Assembly: GCA_030150315.1 (NCBI GenBank)
Contig: JASLGB010000268.1
Coordinates: forward strand, 1-18,399
Source of the DNA: Dokdonella sp.
GTDB taxonomy: Bacteria > Pseudomonadota > Gammaproteobacteria > Xanthomonadales > Rhodanobacteraceae
DNA: 18,399 nucleotides
Reading direction: 5' to 3'
Shown: one piece after another, positions 7,240-15,187 of the stretch
How the letters are laid out: each line of letters begins with the position of its first letter
Position numbering within the stretch: position 1 is the first letter of the stretch
The notes under the pieces: generated by a model
Database searches by the model: none
Told to the model about the DNA's origin: nothing
Seen by the model: only the letters and a program-made list of their open reading frames with translations
Position numbers and translations under genes: made by a program

Positions 7240-8240
7240 GGAGCGTCTCCGATCGAGGCGACATGGCCGAGCAGGACCGGCGCGCGATGCTGATAGCGCG
7301 TCGTGCGTCGTTTCGCGGCGATGTCGGCATAGACCGCCTCCGCCTGCGCCGGTGCAAGGCCGAGCACGGCGGCGAGGTCGGTGGCGGCAAAGCCGTGGTC
7401 GAGCGCCCACAGCGCCAGATCCATCAACTGGTAGGGCAGGGCGAAATAGAACTCGTCCTGTCCCTGCTCAAGGCTGTAAGTGTCGGTCGTCGGCTGCGCC
7501 TCGCACACGCGCGCAGGCAGGCCGAGGGCGCGCGCCAGCGCATAGACCTGGGTCTTGTACAAATGCGCGATCGGCTTCACGTCGGCCGCGCCGTCGCCGT
7601 TCTTGACGAAAAAGCCCTGGTCGTATTCCAGCCGGTTCGGCGTGCCCACCACGGCGTAGTTGAGGCGGTCGGCGTGGAAGTACTCGATGCTCTTGCGCAC
7701 GCGCTGCTTGAAGTTGGTCGCGGCGACGATGGTCAGATAATGGTCGAGTCCGAGTTCGCGCTCGTACAGCCTGCCGCCCGGCGCCTGCGCGATCAGTCGG
7801 AAGCGGTTGAGCAGGCCCTGCGTGCGGCCGGAGATGGCCAGCTTCATCTTCCAGTCGTCGCGGTATTCGGGCAGCACTTCGCGCACCGCGTCGTCGCGTG
7901 CGGCGTAGCAGCCGATCGCCGCCAGCGTCGGCGCGATGTCGAAGGTCTGCACGCGCACGTCGAGATGAGCGGCCAGCAGCTCGGCGCGCGCCGCACTGTC
8001 GGGGTCGGAATCGCGCTCGGGCAGGATCAGGCAGAACACGCGCGCCGCACCGACCGCGCGCACGGCCAGCGCGGCACAGACGGAGCTGTCGATGCCGCCG
8101 GAAATCGCCACCACCAGTCCGCGCCGGTGCAAGGTGCCGGCAAGAATCTGGCGCAGGCGGTTGGCGATGCGGTCGGCTTCGGCTTCGCAATCGATCTCGA
8201 GCACGCGCGCATCGAAGGCGGTCGGTTCGCCCGCGGTCAT
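7236..8240 (-). CDS. NadE-like ATP pyrophosphatase (NAD synthase family), locus-specific paralog
   Basis: The 334-residue product belongs to the NAD synthase family of N-type ATP pyrophosphatases. The ATP-binding PP-loop is SGGIDSS (47-53), and the second family block KNGDGAADVKPIAHLYKTQVY spans 213-233, with the usual LGLP after it. There is no nitrilase-type glutaminase domain, so it would use free ammonia or take it from a partner. The C-terminal block reads QPTTDTYSLEQGQDEFYF (249-266), where housekeeping NadE usually has a PTADL...QTDE pattern, so the substrate pocket may differ. It is coupled by ATGA overlaps to the HemK-like gene upstream and the GNAT downstream, an unusual setting for NAD synthesis. 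It may adenylate a carboxyl group and amidate it during polymer modification. Housekeeping NAD synthesis cannot be excluded. Confidence 0.8.
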   Translation of the reverse strand: MTAGEPTAFDARVLEIDCEAEADRIANRLRQILAGTLHRRGLVVAISGGIDSSVCAALAVRAVGAARVFCLILPERDSDPDSAARAELLAAHLDVRVQTFDIAPTLAAIGCYAARDDAVREVLPEYRDDWKMKLAISGRTQGLLNRFRLIAQAPGGRLYERELGLDHYLTIVAATNFKQRVRKSIEYFHADRLNYAVVGTPNRLEYDQGFFVKNGDGAADVKPIAHLYKTQVYALARALGLPARVCEAQPTTDTYSLEQGQDEFYFALPYQLMDLALWALDHGFAATDLAAVLGLAPAQAEAVYADIAAKRRTTRYQHRAPVLLGHVASIGDAP

Positions 8241-9148
8241 GACGCCTCTCCCGGGTTTGTCCGCAGCCGCGCGCGCACCACGCGCACGATGCCGTTGTCG
8301 TCGCCGTGTCCCTCGACTTCGCGCCAGTGCGCGATCGCGCCGAGCCGGCGCCGGATCGCCTCGCCCTGGCCTGCGCCGACTTCCAGCACCAGCCAGCCGC
8401 CGTTGCGCAGCAGGCGCGGCGCCTCGTCGATCACGCGCATCAGGATCGACACGCCGAGCGGGCCGCCGTCGAAGGCCAGTGCCGGTTCGTGCGCGGCCAC
8501 TTCCGCGGCCATGCGCGCCACTTTCGATCCGCTGATGTAGGGCGGGTTGCAGCTGACCAGGTCGACGCGCGCATCGAAGGCGGCGCCGAACGGTGCGAAC
8601 AGATCGCCCTGCACGAAGTCCGCTCGCGAGCTCAGGCCGAGCGCGGCGGCGTTGCGCCGCGCCAGCTCGACCGCCGCGGGATCGAGATCGGCGCCGTGCA
8701 CGCGCGCATCGGGTTGCGCGCGCGCGATGGCCAGTGCGACATTGCCCGAGCCGGTGCAGACATCGACCACCACCGCCGCGGCGACGTCGCGCAGGCTGTC
8801 GATCGCGCAGCGCGCCAGCAGCTCGGTTTCATGACGCGGCAACAGCGCTTCCGGGCCGGCCAGCAGTTCCATGCCGTGGAAATGCACGCGCCGCGTCAGG
8901 TGCGCCAGCGGCGTACCGGCCAGACGCTGGTCGAGCAGGGTATCGAGGCGCGCCTGCGCCGCGGCGTCGAGCGGCGGCAACGCGCCTGCGCGCGCAGCCA
9001 CCGCCGAGCGTGCTTCACCGGCGGCGAGATACCACAGCGCGCGCAGGGTCGATTCGGCGTCTTCCTCCGGCTTGTCCGCGAGAAAGGCGAGCCCGGCCAG
9101 ACGCTGCAGGCGCGGATCGGCGGCGGGAATGGGCGTGGCCATGGTCAT
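8237..9148 (-). CDS. HemK/PrmC-like N5-type SAM-dependent methyltransferase
   Basis: The product has 303 residues, near the normal PrmC length. An N-terminal helical region (1-75) precedes the linker block GTPLAHLTRRVHFHG (78-92) and LLPRHETE (102-109), which corresponds to the PrmC IPRPxTE motif. The SAM-binding motif is VDVCTGSGN (128-136) and the catalytic NPPY is at 201-204, a motif that acts on planar amide or amine nitrogen. The start at 9148 overlaps the ACP stop as ATGA; an in-frame ATG two codons later (9142) is possible. True prmC usually sits with prfA, whereas this gene lies between an ACP and a NadE-like gene. It may methylate an amide or amine nitrogen made by the neighbouring enzymes, rather than a release factor. 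That specific role is inference. Confidence 0.8.
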   Translation of the reverse strand: MTMATPIPAADPRLQRLAGLAFLADKPEEDAESTLRALWYLAAGEARSAVAARAGALPPLDAAAQARLDTLLDQRLAGTPLAHLTRRVHFHGMELLAGPEALLPRHETELLARCAIDSLRDVAAAVVVDVCTGSGNVALAIARAQPDARVHGADLDPAAVELARRNAAALGLSSRADFVQGDLFAPFGAAFDARVDLVSCNPPYISGSKVARMAAEVAAHEPALAFDGGPLGVSILMRVIDEAPRLLRNGGWLVLEVGAGQGEAIRRRLGAIAHWREVEGHGDDNGIVRVVRARLRTNPGEAS

Positions 9149-9396
9149 GCTGCCTGCCGCAGGCGCTCGACGAAACGCACGATCGCGTCCACCGAATCGA
9201 AGTTCTCCGGCAGCATCTGGCTGTCCTGCACCTTCACGCCGAACGTCGTCTCCAGGAACAGCACGATCTCGAGCACGCCGGTCGAGTCGACGATGCCGCG
9301 GTCAAGCAGCGACTCGTCGTTGGCGAGGTCGTCCGGGTTGCCCGAGAACAGCAGGTTCTCGAGGATGTAGCTGCGCACTTGCGACTGGATCGACAT
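9145..9396 (-). CDS. Acyl carrier protein
   Basis: This 83-residue, acidic, four-helix-type protein has the carrier motif RGIVDSTGVLEIVLFLE (33-49). Ser38 in DST is the expected phosphopantetheine attachment site. The DSTGVLE form, in place of the DSLD of fatty-acid ACP, is typical of carriers found in polysaccharide and small-molecule clusters. GAAGG lies 7 bases before the ATG, and 14 bases separate it from the asparagine synthase-like gene upstream. Its stop overlaps the next start. It probably holds an acyl or aminoacyl group as a thioester while the neighbouring enzymes act on it or transfer it to a sugar. No AMP-forming ligase to load it is in the window, so that gene must lie elsewhere. 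Confidence 0.88.
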   Translation of the reverse strand: MSIQSQVRSYILENLLFSGNPDDLANDESLLDRGIVDSTGVLEIVLFLETTFGVKVQDSQMLPENFDSVDAIVRFVERLRQAA

Positions 9397-9410
9397 GACG
9401 GAGCCTTCGG

Positions 9411-11360
9411 TCAGGAGGGTGGAGGGTTCGTGTTGTTGCCGTGGACGAAGTGCTGTTCCAGCAGCAGCGTGGAGGCGATGCCGACAAGGGCCTGGTTGTC
9501 CGCGAATCCGCCGGCACGGCCGGCCTGGCACTTGACCAGCAGGCGGCCGACCGCCTCGGCGTCGAACAGGCCGCTGTCGCGCACGCGATGTGGCGCGAAC
9601 GTGTCGGCGACCCAGTCGAGCGGCCGGCCGTTGTCGAAGAAGCTGGCGCCGTCGGGCGCGCGATAAGGCTGCTTGGTGCGTGTGCGGATCGATTCCGGCA
9701 GCAGGCCGGAGAGCGCACGGCGCAGGATGTGCTTCTCGGTCAGGCCGCGGATCTTCCAGTGCGGCGGCAGCCGGTTGGCGAACTCGATCAGGCGATGGTC
9801 GAGGTACGGGAAGCGGCCTTCGATCGAGTTGGCCATCGCCACGCGGTCGCCCTGAGCCGACAGCAGGTAGCCGGCCATCAGCGTCTTCGCCTCGACGTAC
9901 TGGTCGCGTGCGAGCGGCGTCCAGCGTGCGATGTGCGGCGGCAGGCTGCGCTCGCATTCCTCCAGCGCGGACCACTCGCCCATCTGCGCGCGTGCATCGG
10001 CGGAAAGGAAGGCGAATGCGCGTTGCGACGTGCTCCAGCGTGGCACATGGGCGAACACCGCACGTTCGATGTGCTCCAGCCCCTGGCCGAAGAACGAACG
10101 CGCCAGCGCCGGATTGGCCACCGGTGAATGGCCGAGCCAGCCGTACAGCCGGCCGAGCAGCAGCGGACGCAGGCGCGACTGCGGCTGGCGCGCCCAGAAC
10201 CGGCGCACCTTGGCCTCCTTGAACAGGTCGTAGCCGCCGAACACCTCGTCGGCGCCTTCGCCGGTCAGCACCACCTTGAGGCCGGCGCGGCGCACTTCGG
10301 CCGACAGCAGCATCAGGGGCACCGGCGCGGTTCGCGGCACCGGCGCCTCGGCGTGCAGGACGAAGCGCGGGAATGCCTCGCCGATGTCGCGGCGCGAGAC
10401 GCGCAACGTCGAGTGCCGTGTGCCCAGATGCCGTGCCATTTCCTGCTGATGCGCGCTTTCGTCGAATTCGGGATCGTCGAACGCGATCGAGAAGGTATGC
10501 ATCGGCACCGACGTCAGGCGACGCACCAGCGCGACGATGCCCGACGAATCGAGGCCGCCGCTGAGATAGGCGCCGACCGGCACGTCGGCGCGCAGCTGCA
10601 GGCGCACGGCATCGTCGAGCAGGGAGCGGAGCGCGCCGGTGGCCGCGTCGATGGAATCGAACGGCGGCGGCGTGCCGGCGTCGGGGAAGTCCCAGTCCCA
10701 GTAGCGCCAGAGGTGTTCGCGGCCGTCGGCCTCGATCGCCAGGCAGTGTCCGGGCGGCAGGCTGCGCACGCCGCGGAACGCGGTCTGCGGATCCAGCGGT
10801 GCCCAGAACGTCAGCGCCTGTGCCACGCCGCGCAGGTCGAGCCGGGCCAGCTCCGGCGCGGCGGCAAGCAGGGACTTGATTTCGGACGCGAACCAGAATC
10901 CCTCGCGCGTGCGGGCATGGAACAGCGGCCGGATCCCGGCACGGTCGCGCGCCAGCAGCAGGCGCTGGCGCGCGCCGTCCCACAGCGCGATCGCGAACTG
11001 GCCGTTCAGGTGTTCGACGAAACGGTCGCCGTAGCGATCGTACAGGTGCACGATCACCTCGGTGTCCGACTGCGTGTAGAAGCGGTGGCCGTCGCGTTCG
11101 AGGGTGGCGCGCAGTTCCAGGTAGTTGAAGATCTCGCCGTTGAACACGGTCCACGTCGTGCCGCGCTCGTTGTGGATCGGCTGCGTGCCACCGGCCAGAT
11201 CGATGATCGACAGCCGCGCATGCGCCAGCCCGACACCCGGCTCGATGCGCAGGCCGGTGCCGTCCGGGCCGCGATGCCGCAGCGCGCCGATCATGCGTTC
11301 CAGCACGCTACGCGAGTGTTCGGCGCTGAAGCAGGCGAGGAAGCCGGCGATGCCGCACAT
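9411..11360 (-). CDS. Asparagine synthase-like glutamine-dependent amidotransferase (AsnB family)
   Basis: The 649-residue product has both halves of class II AsnB enzymes. The N-terminal glutaminase starts with the nucleophile Cys2 (MCGIAGF) and has RHRGPDG (29-34) and NGEIFN (74-79). The C-terminal synthetase has the PP-loop SGGLDSS (267-273) and GEGADE (367-372). Starting at MCGIAGF is required for activity, because Cys2 must become N-terminal; GGGAGG lies 9 bases upstream, and an in-frame upstream extension is discarded. Such enzymes adenylate a carboxylate and replace it with ammonia taken from glutamine. In polysaccharide clusters the acceptor is often a sugar acid or amino-acid substituent and not free aspartate. 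The adjacent ACP and NadE-like genes fit amide formation on a modified intermediate. Free asparagine synthesis remains possible. Confidence 0.88.
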   Translation of the reverse strand: MCGIAGFLACFSAEHSRSVLERMIGALRHRGPDGTGLRIEPGVGLAHARLSIIDLAGGTQPIHNERGTTWTVFNGEIFNYLELRATLERDGHRFYTQSDTEVIVHLYDRYGDRFVEHLNGQFAIALWDGARQRLLLARDRAGIRPLFHARTREGFWFASEIKSLLAAAPELARLDLRGVAQALTFWAPLDPQTAFRGVRSLPPGHCLAIEADGREHLWRYWDWDFPDAGTPPPFDSIDAATGALRSLLDDAVRLQLRADVPVGAYLSGGLDSSGIVALVRRLTSVPMHTFSIAFDDPEFDESAHQQEMARHLGTRHSTLRVSRRDIGEAFPRFVLHAEAPVPRTAPVPLMLLSAEVRRAGLKVVLTGEGADEVFGGYDLFKEAKVRRFWARQPQSRLRPLLLGRLYGWLGHSPVANPALARSFFGQGLEHIERAVFAHVPRWSTSQRAFAFLSADARAQMGEWSALEECERSLPPHIARWTPLARDQYVEAKTLMAGYLLSAQGDRVAMANSIEGRFPYLDHRLIEFANRLPPHWKIRGLTEKHILRRALSGLLPESIRTRTKQPYRAPDGASFFDNGRPLDWVADTFAPHRVRDSGLFDAEAVGRLLVKCQAGRAGGFADNQALVGIASTLLLEQHFVHGNNTNPPPS

Positions 11361-11364
11361 CGTC

Positions 11365-12519
11365 TCAGTCCTCCCCGCGCAAGGGTTGCGCCAACGCGGC
11401 GTGTTCGAGCGGTTGCGCACGGGCACGGCCGAGCAGGCTGGCGAGCAGGCGTTCGGCCGCCAGCCGCCAGTCGTCGCGGCGCACGTCGACCCACTGCAGC
11501 CGGCGTGCGTGCGTGGCCATCTGCTGCTTGTAGTCAGCCTCGCCGGCGAGGAAGTCGTATTCGTCGAGGCCTTCGGCGAGGCAGCGCTCGATCGCCAGCA
11601 GGTGGATCAGGAATCCGGGGCGGTCGTGCGCCCCGAGCACGTTGTAGTCGAGGCCGGTGTTGTAGACATACGCGCGCCGTCGCCACATCAGCAGGTAGAG
11701 ATAGCCGACCACCTTCGTGCCGGCGCTGACGCGCAACAGGCGGGCGCTGCAGCCGCCGCCGCGACGAGCCACGAAATCGCGGTGGAACGTGTCGAAGAAC
11801 GGACGGGCGAACGAGCCTTCCTTGCCGCGCGAGCGCCAGTACGCGCCGTGCAGCCGGCCGAGTTCGTCCAGCCATTCCAGCGTCTCGCCGACATCGGCGG
11901 CATCGTCGATGCGCAGCGCGCCGAGCTTCTGGTAGTGGCGTCGCGTCTGGCGCAGGCCCGAGCGCGTGGAGCGGCCGAGGCTTTCGAGATAGTCGCGGCC
12001 GCTGGCACGCAGTTCGGCCAGGTCGACGAAGCAGGATGCGCTGGCGTGGGCGCTGCGCGCGCACAGCGGCGCCGGCAGCGAGGCCGAGATGGCCGCGGCA
12101 TCGGCCGACGCGCTGATGCGCAGCCGCCGCCAGTTGCGGTCGTGCGTGTCTAGCGCCTCGAACAGCAGCGCATACGCCAGCCGCTCGAAGCCGGGGCGGG
12201 CAAGCACACCGGCGTATTCGATCGTCAATTCGTCCAGCTCGAGGTCGCCGGTTTCCTGCAGGTGGATCGAGCGCGCGCCGAGCAGGCGGCGCGCGCCGCG
12301 CTCCGGTGCGTCCACGAGCAGGGCCAGCGCCATCACGCCGCGCGCGTCGTGGCAGCGGAACACGGTCGGCAGGTAGCGTTGCGGCAGATGGCGCAGCCAC
12401 GTCGAAACCCACGACCAGCTGGTGAAGGGCGAGCCGTTGGCGAGCGCCTCCAGCGCGCGCCATTCCTCGCCGAGCGAGGGGCATTGGTCCAGTGCCAGCA
12501 ATTTGCCGCGGGCGATCAT
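11365..12519 (-). CDS. FemAB/CelD (BioF2-like) GNAT acyltransferase B
   Basis: The 384-residue product fits the acetyltransferase family once named for CelD and BioF2 (PF13480-like), which carries two GNAT-related halves. The family mark is the late block EYDFLAGEADYKQQMA (320-335), which corresponds to the usual YDF...G...YK signature. The central RSTRSGLRQTRRHYQKLG (183-200) is the basic helix typical before the second half. Members add acyl or aminoacyl groups to sugars or lipid-linked glycans in the cytoplasm. The SD is GGAGG about 9 bases before the ATG. One base separates it from the oxygenase gene upstream and four from asnB downstream. It is distinct in sequence from the GNAT at 13393-14514, so the two probably act on different positions of the repeat unit. 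Confidence 0.8.
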   Translation of the reverse strand: MIARGKLLALDQCPSLGEEWRALEALANGSPFTSWSWVSTWLRHLPQRYLPTVFRCHDARGVMALALLVDAPERGARRLLGARSIHLQETGDLELDELTIEYAGVLARPGFERLAYALLFEALDTHDRNWRRLRISASADAAAISASLPAPLCARSAHASASCFVDLAELRASGRDYLESLGRSTRSGLRQTRRHYQKLGALRIDDAADVGETLEWLDELGRLHGAYWRSRGKEGSFARPFFDTFHRDFVARRGGGCSARLLRVSAGTKVVGYLYLLMWRRRAYVYNTGLDYNVLGAHDRPGFLIHLLAIERCLAEGLDEYDFLAGEADYKQQMATHARRLQWVDVRRDDWRLAAERLLASLLGRARAQPLEHAALAQPLRGED

Positions 12520-12520
12520 G

Positions 12521-13396
12521 TCAGTGGGCCTCCGTGGCAGTCAGTCGACGCACGCGGTCGACCAGACGGAACGCGGTGAACTTGAACCCGTCGCGCAACG
12601 GCGATCGGCCCACCTCGCGCGGGGTCACGCCGTGGCGGCGCAGGAAGGCGTTGGCCGTGTGCAGGGCGCGCCGCCGGGTGCCGGACGCGGTCAGGAAGGT
12701 GACGCTGAGCGAGATCGACACCTCGCTGCCGACCTTGACCCAGTGCGGCGAGGACAGCGGCACCTGCAAGCCGTCCCCCGGATGCAACGCGAAGGTTTGT
12801 CCGAGCGCGGCAAACTCGTCGCGCCAGGGCAGGTTGCGCGGCGCACCGGTGACCCTGCGCTCGCGCTCCTCCTCGGCCATGACGACGCGGTCCTCGCCAT
12901 CCCACACCGCCATCTGCTTGCTGCCGCGAAGCTGCAACAGGAAGTTGTGCTCGAAGTCGACATGGAACGGCGTGACCGCGCCGGGCGAGGACACGAACAC
13001 GAAGGCATGGCGGCGGCACATGCCGGGCGCGATGTCGGCGAGCACGTGCTCGACCGGGTCGAGGCAGGCATCCAGAAGCCGTGCGTACTCGGGATCGGAC
13101 TCGATGTACTTCAGCACCATCCACGAGCGCCGGGTCGCGATCTGCTGCAGCGTTTCCTCCACGCCGAGACCGGTGCGCGGCGTCAGCGCCGGGTCCTGGC
13201 CGATGCAAAGGTCTCCGCTGTTGTATTCGACCGCCTCCGCCGGCAGCGTGCGGGCGAGCTCGATCAGCCGCGGCAGTTGCAGCAGCGGGTGATCGCACAA
13301 GCGATGGCTGATGGCGAACGGCACGCGGTCGAAGTCGTGCCGCAACCGGTCACGCTCGATGCACAGGAGGGGCGCGTGTTCGGTGTCGATGCTCAT
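12521..13396 (-). CDS. JmjC/cupin-like Fe(II)/2-oxoglutarate oxygenase
   Basis: The 291-residue product has a double-stranded beta-helix core with the iron ligands expected of cupin_8/JmjC hydroxylases. H145 and D147 lie in TPFHVDFEHNF, and the distal H218 lies in PLSSPHWVKVG. K160 in RGSKQMAVWDG sits where these enzymes bind 2-oxoglutarate. The LHPGDGLQVPL segment (204-214) is a typical strand before the last histidine. Such enzymes hydroxylate amino-acid side chains or small molecules. In this operon it could hydroxylate the amino-acid-like substituent, perhaps on the ACP. The ATG overlaps the preceding TGA as ATGA (13393-13396), so an in-frame upstream extension is rejected. The last 60 residues are basic and not recognised. 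Fold and metal site are well supported; the substrate is not. Confidence 0.75.
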   Translation of the reverse strand: MSIDTEHAPLLCIERDRLRHDFDRVPFAISHRLCDHPLLQLPRLIELARTLPAEAVEYNSGDLCIGQDPALTPRTGLGVEETLQQIATRRSWMVLKYIESDPEYARLLDACLDPVEHVLADIAPGMCRRHAFVFVSSPGAVTPFHVDFEHNFLLQLRGSKQMAVWDGEDRVVMAEEERERRVTGAPRNLPWRDEFAALGQTFALHPGDGLQVPLSSPHWVKVGSEVSISLSVTFLTASGTRRRALHTANAFLRRHGVTPREVGRSPLRDGFKFTAFRLVDRVRRLTATEAH

Positions 13397-14514
13397 GGTC
13401 GACCTCTCCCCGCACCGAAACGGTGCCGGATGCGATGGATGAGCGGAGCGTGGTGTACCAACGTGCGTGCAAACCCTCGCGTGCCGAGCGTGCAATCCAC
13501 CAGCTGACGGCGCGTCGGCGACAGGCGCTCGGCCATGGAGTGACCGCTGCGTGCGCAGGAATCGACCCAGGCGGTGCCGTCGCCGGCCTGCGCCACGGCC
13601 TGCATCGCAAAACGCTCCAGAAGCAGTCCGGGCGAGTGGCGCGCGTAGCGTTCGTCATGGCCGATCTTGAACATGAAGGCGCCGTCACCGGCGATGAAGT
13701 TGCACTTCACCGCGATCGGCACCTGGTCCAGCGTCAGCTCGTACATGCGCAGGCGCCCGCGTTGGTGCGCGGCGCGGCAGACCTGCGCGAACCACGTCGC
13801 GTCGCCCTCGCGCGAGGCCAGCGCGGTGCCGGCGGCGCCTTTCCAGCCGATCGATTCGATGCGCAGGAAGCGCTCGATCCACGACTCGACCTCGTCGTCG
13901 GCGCGCAGGCTGCGGTAGGCCAGTGCGCCGCAATCGGCCAGGCGGCGCTCGAGGCGGCGCAGTTCCTTCTGGTGCTTGCCGGAAAGGTGGTCATCGCTGC
14001 CGACCTGTAGCAGGGCGCGCTCGTGGCGCACGAAGCGTGTGGCGACGTGGCGCTTGCGCGCCAGTGCGCGGCCCAGTGCGGCAAAGATCGGGCCGTCCGC
14101 GCGCAGGCTCTGCAGCTCGATCGCGCTCGGCGCCGCAGGCGAGGCGAGCCAGTCGAGCAGGGCGTCGCAGGTTGCCTCAAGGCGCGCGGCATCGAGCAGC
14201 GGCGAACCGAGGAACAGGTAATCGTGCTGCCAGGAGCGGAGCGACGGAATCGGCAGGCCGTGGAAGCGCCGGCACGGCTGCAGCGGAAGCAGGCCGCAAA
14301 GCCTGCCGTCGGCTTCGCGCAGGGTCAGCAGTCGCATCGGCGCGGTGACGAGGTGGCGCAGCGCCGCATCCAGCATCCACGCTTCGTGGAACGGATTCGG
14401 CTCGGCGGCACGGCGCGCGAGGGCGTCGATCTCCTGCGCCAGCGGCGGAGCGATCGCGGTCAGCGGCTGGGTCTGGACGAACATGGCCGCATGGCGGATG
14501 GCGGGCGCGATCAT
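13393..14514 (-). CDS. FemAB/CelD (BioF2-like) GNAT acyltransferase A
   Basis: The 373-residue product belongs to the same broad GNAT family (PF13480-like) as the gene two places downstream, but similarity between them is low. The family features are the basic helix SGKHQKELRRLERRL (178-192), followed by the acceptor-side region with IESIGWKG (219-226). The acyl-CoA block MFKIGHDERYARHSPGLLLERF spans 281-302. It likely N- or O-acylates a sugar of the lipid-linked repeat unit before export. The ATG overlaps the J-protein stop as ATGA (14511-14514) and its own stop overlaps the oxygenase start, so three genes are coupled in a row. A later in-frame ATG at 14484 would also keep the whole domain. 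Regulation other than by the operon is not visible. Confidence 0.78.
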   Translation of the reverse strand: MIAPAIRHAAMFVQTQPLTAIAPPLAQEIDALARRAAEPNPFHEAWMLDAALRHLVTAPMRLLTLREADGRLCGLLPLQPCRRFHGLPIPSLRSWQHDYLFLGSPLLDAARLEATCDALLDWLASPAAPSAIELQSLRADGPIFAALGRALARKRHVATRFVRHERALLQVGSDDHLSGKHQKELRRLERRLADCGALAYRSLRADDEVESWIERFLRIESIGWKGAAGTALASREGDATWFAQVCRAAHQRGRLRMYELTLDQVPIAVKCNFIAGDGAFMFKIGHDERYARHSPGLLLERFAMQAVAQAGDGTAWVDSCARSGHSMAERLSPTRRQLVDCTLGTRGFARTLVHHAPLIHRIRHRFGAGRGRP

Positions 14515-15182
14515 GGCAGGCCTCCTGGAAGACCCGAAGCGGGACGCGCGCGCACGGGCGACTGACGGCGCTCGCGCTCGCTCGGCGCTTCGCTCGATCC
14601 CTTGAGCGGACGCAGCCGCGAGCTGTACCAGTCCACGACGCGGCCGCCCTCGAACGCAACCCAGGACGGCCCCCACTGCCACAGCCTGACTTCGCGCGAG
14701 ACCGGCTCGCCCAGCAGCGCCAGCACTTCTTCCTCGTGCAGGCCGAGGCGCAACCGTCCCGGCGCGACGGCGCGTTCGGGGCGGACGTCTGCGGCTTGCG
14801 GGGTCGGCAGCTCGTCGTGGATGCTGCGCTCGGCCATCCACGCGACGCCCAGCACGATCAGCGGCAGCAGCAGTCGCCAGCTGACCGCTTGCGCGGGCAG
14901 CGGCCGGGCTTCGACCGGCGCTGCTGGTTCGGCCCGCGTCCGTGCCGGAATGGCGCTGCTGCCGGCGCTGCCTGGCAGTCGGCCATTGCGCGCATGGAAG
15001 GCCATCGCCATCGCGTAGGCGGCATTGAGGCGTTGCAGTTCGGACGCGTCGCCGTTGCCGCCGCGATCCGGATGCAGGCGCGCGACGCGCCGTCGCCAGG
15101 CGTTCCGGAGCGCGTCCACGCCCTGCTCCGGGAGGCAGTCCAGTTCCTGGTACAGCGCGATGAAGTCGAAGTCGTCGGTCAT
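14511..15182 (-). CDS. Membrane-anchored J-domain protein with BamE/SmpA-like C-terminal segment
   Basis: The 223-residue product starts with a J domain (about 5-65) carrying the essential HPD at 37-39 (RLHPDRGG), which stimulates the ATPase of DnaK-type chaperones. A proline-rich linker leads to one membrane segment at about 102-117 (WRLLLPLIVLGVAWMA). After it comes RLGLHEEEVLALLGEP (145-160), then LWQWGPSWVAFEGGRVVDWY (167-186), a layout much like the helix-and-strand repeat of BamE/SmpA lipoprotein domains. The last 30 residues are basic and low in complexity. If the helix crosses the membrane once, the J domain is cytoplasmic and the BamE-like part periplasmic. It starts 5 bases after the deacetylase stop without a clear SD. 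It may recruit a chaperone to the export machinery. The domain combination is unusual and its role is unknown. Confidence 0.72.
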   Translation of the reverse strand: MTDDFDFIALYQELDCLPEQGVDALRNAWRRRVARLHPDRGGNGDASELQRLNAAYAMAMAFHARNGRLPGSAGSSAIPARTRAEPAAPVEARPLPAQAVSWRLLLPLIVLGVAWMAERSIHDELPTPQAADVRPERAVAPGRLRLGLHEEEVLALLGEPVSREVRLWQWGPSWVAFEGGRVVDWYSSRLRPLKGSSEAPSERERRQSPVRARPASGLPGGLP

Positions 15183-15187
15183 GGCAT

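Noticed and set aside
9411..11426. Longer N-terminal form of the AsnB-like protein
   Set aside because: Class II glutaminases need Cys2 at the mature N-terminus, so MCGIAGF at 11360 must be the start.
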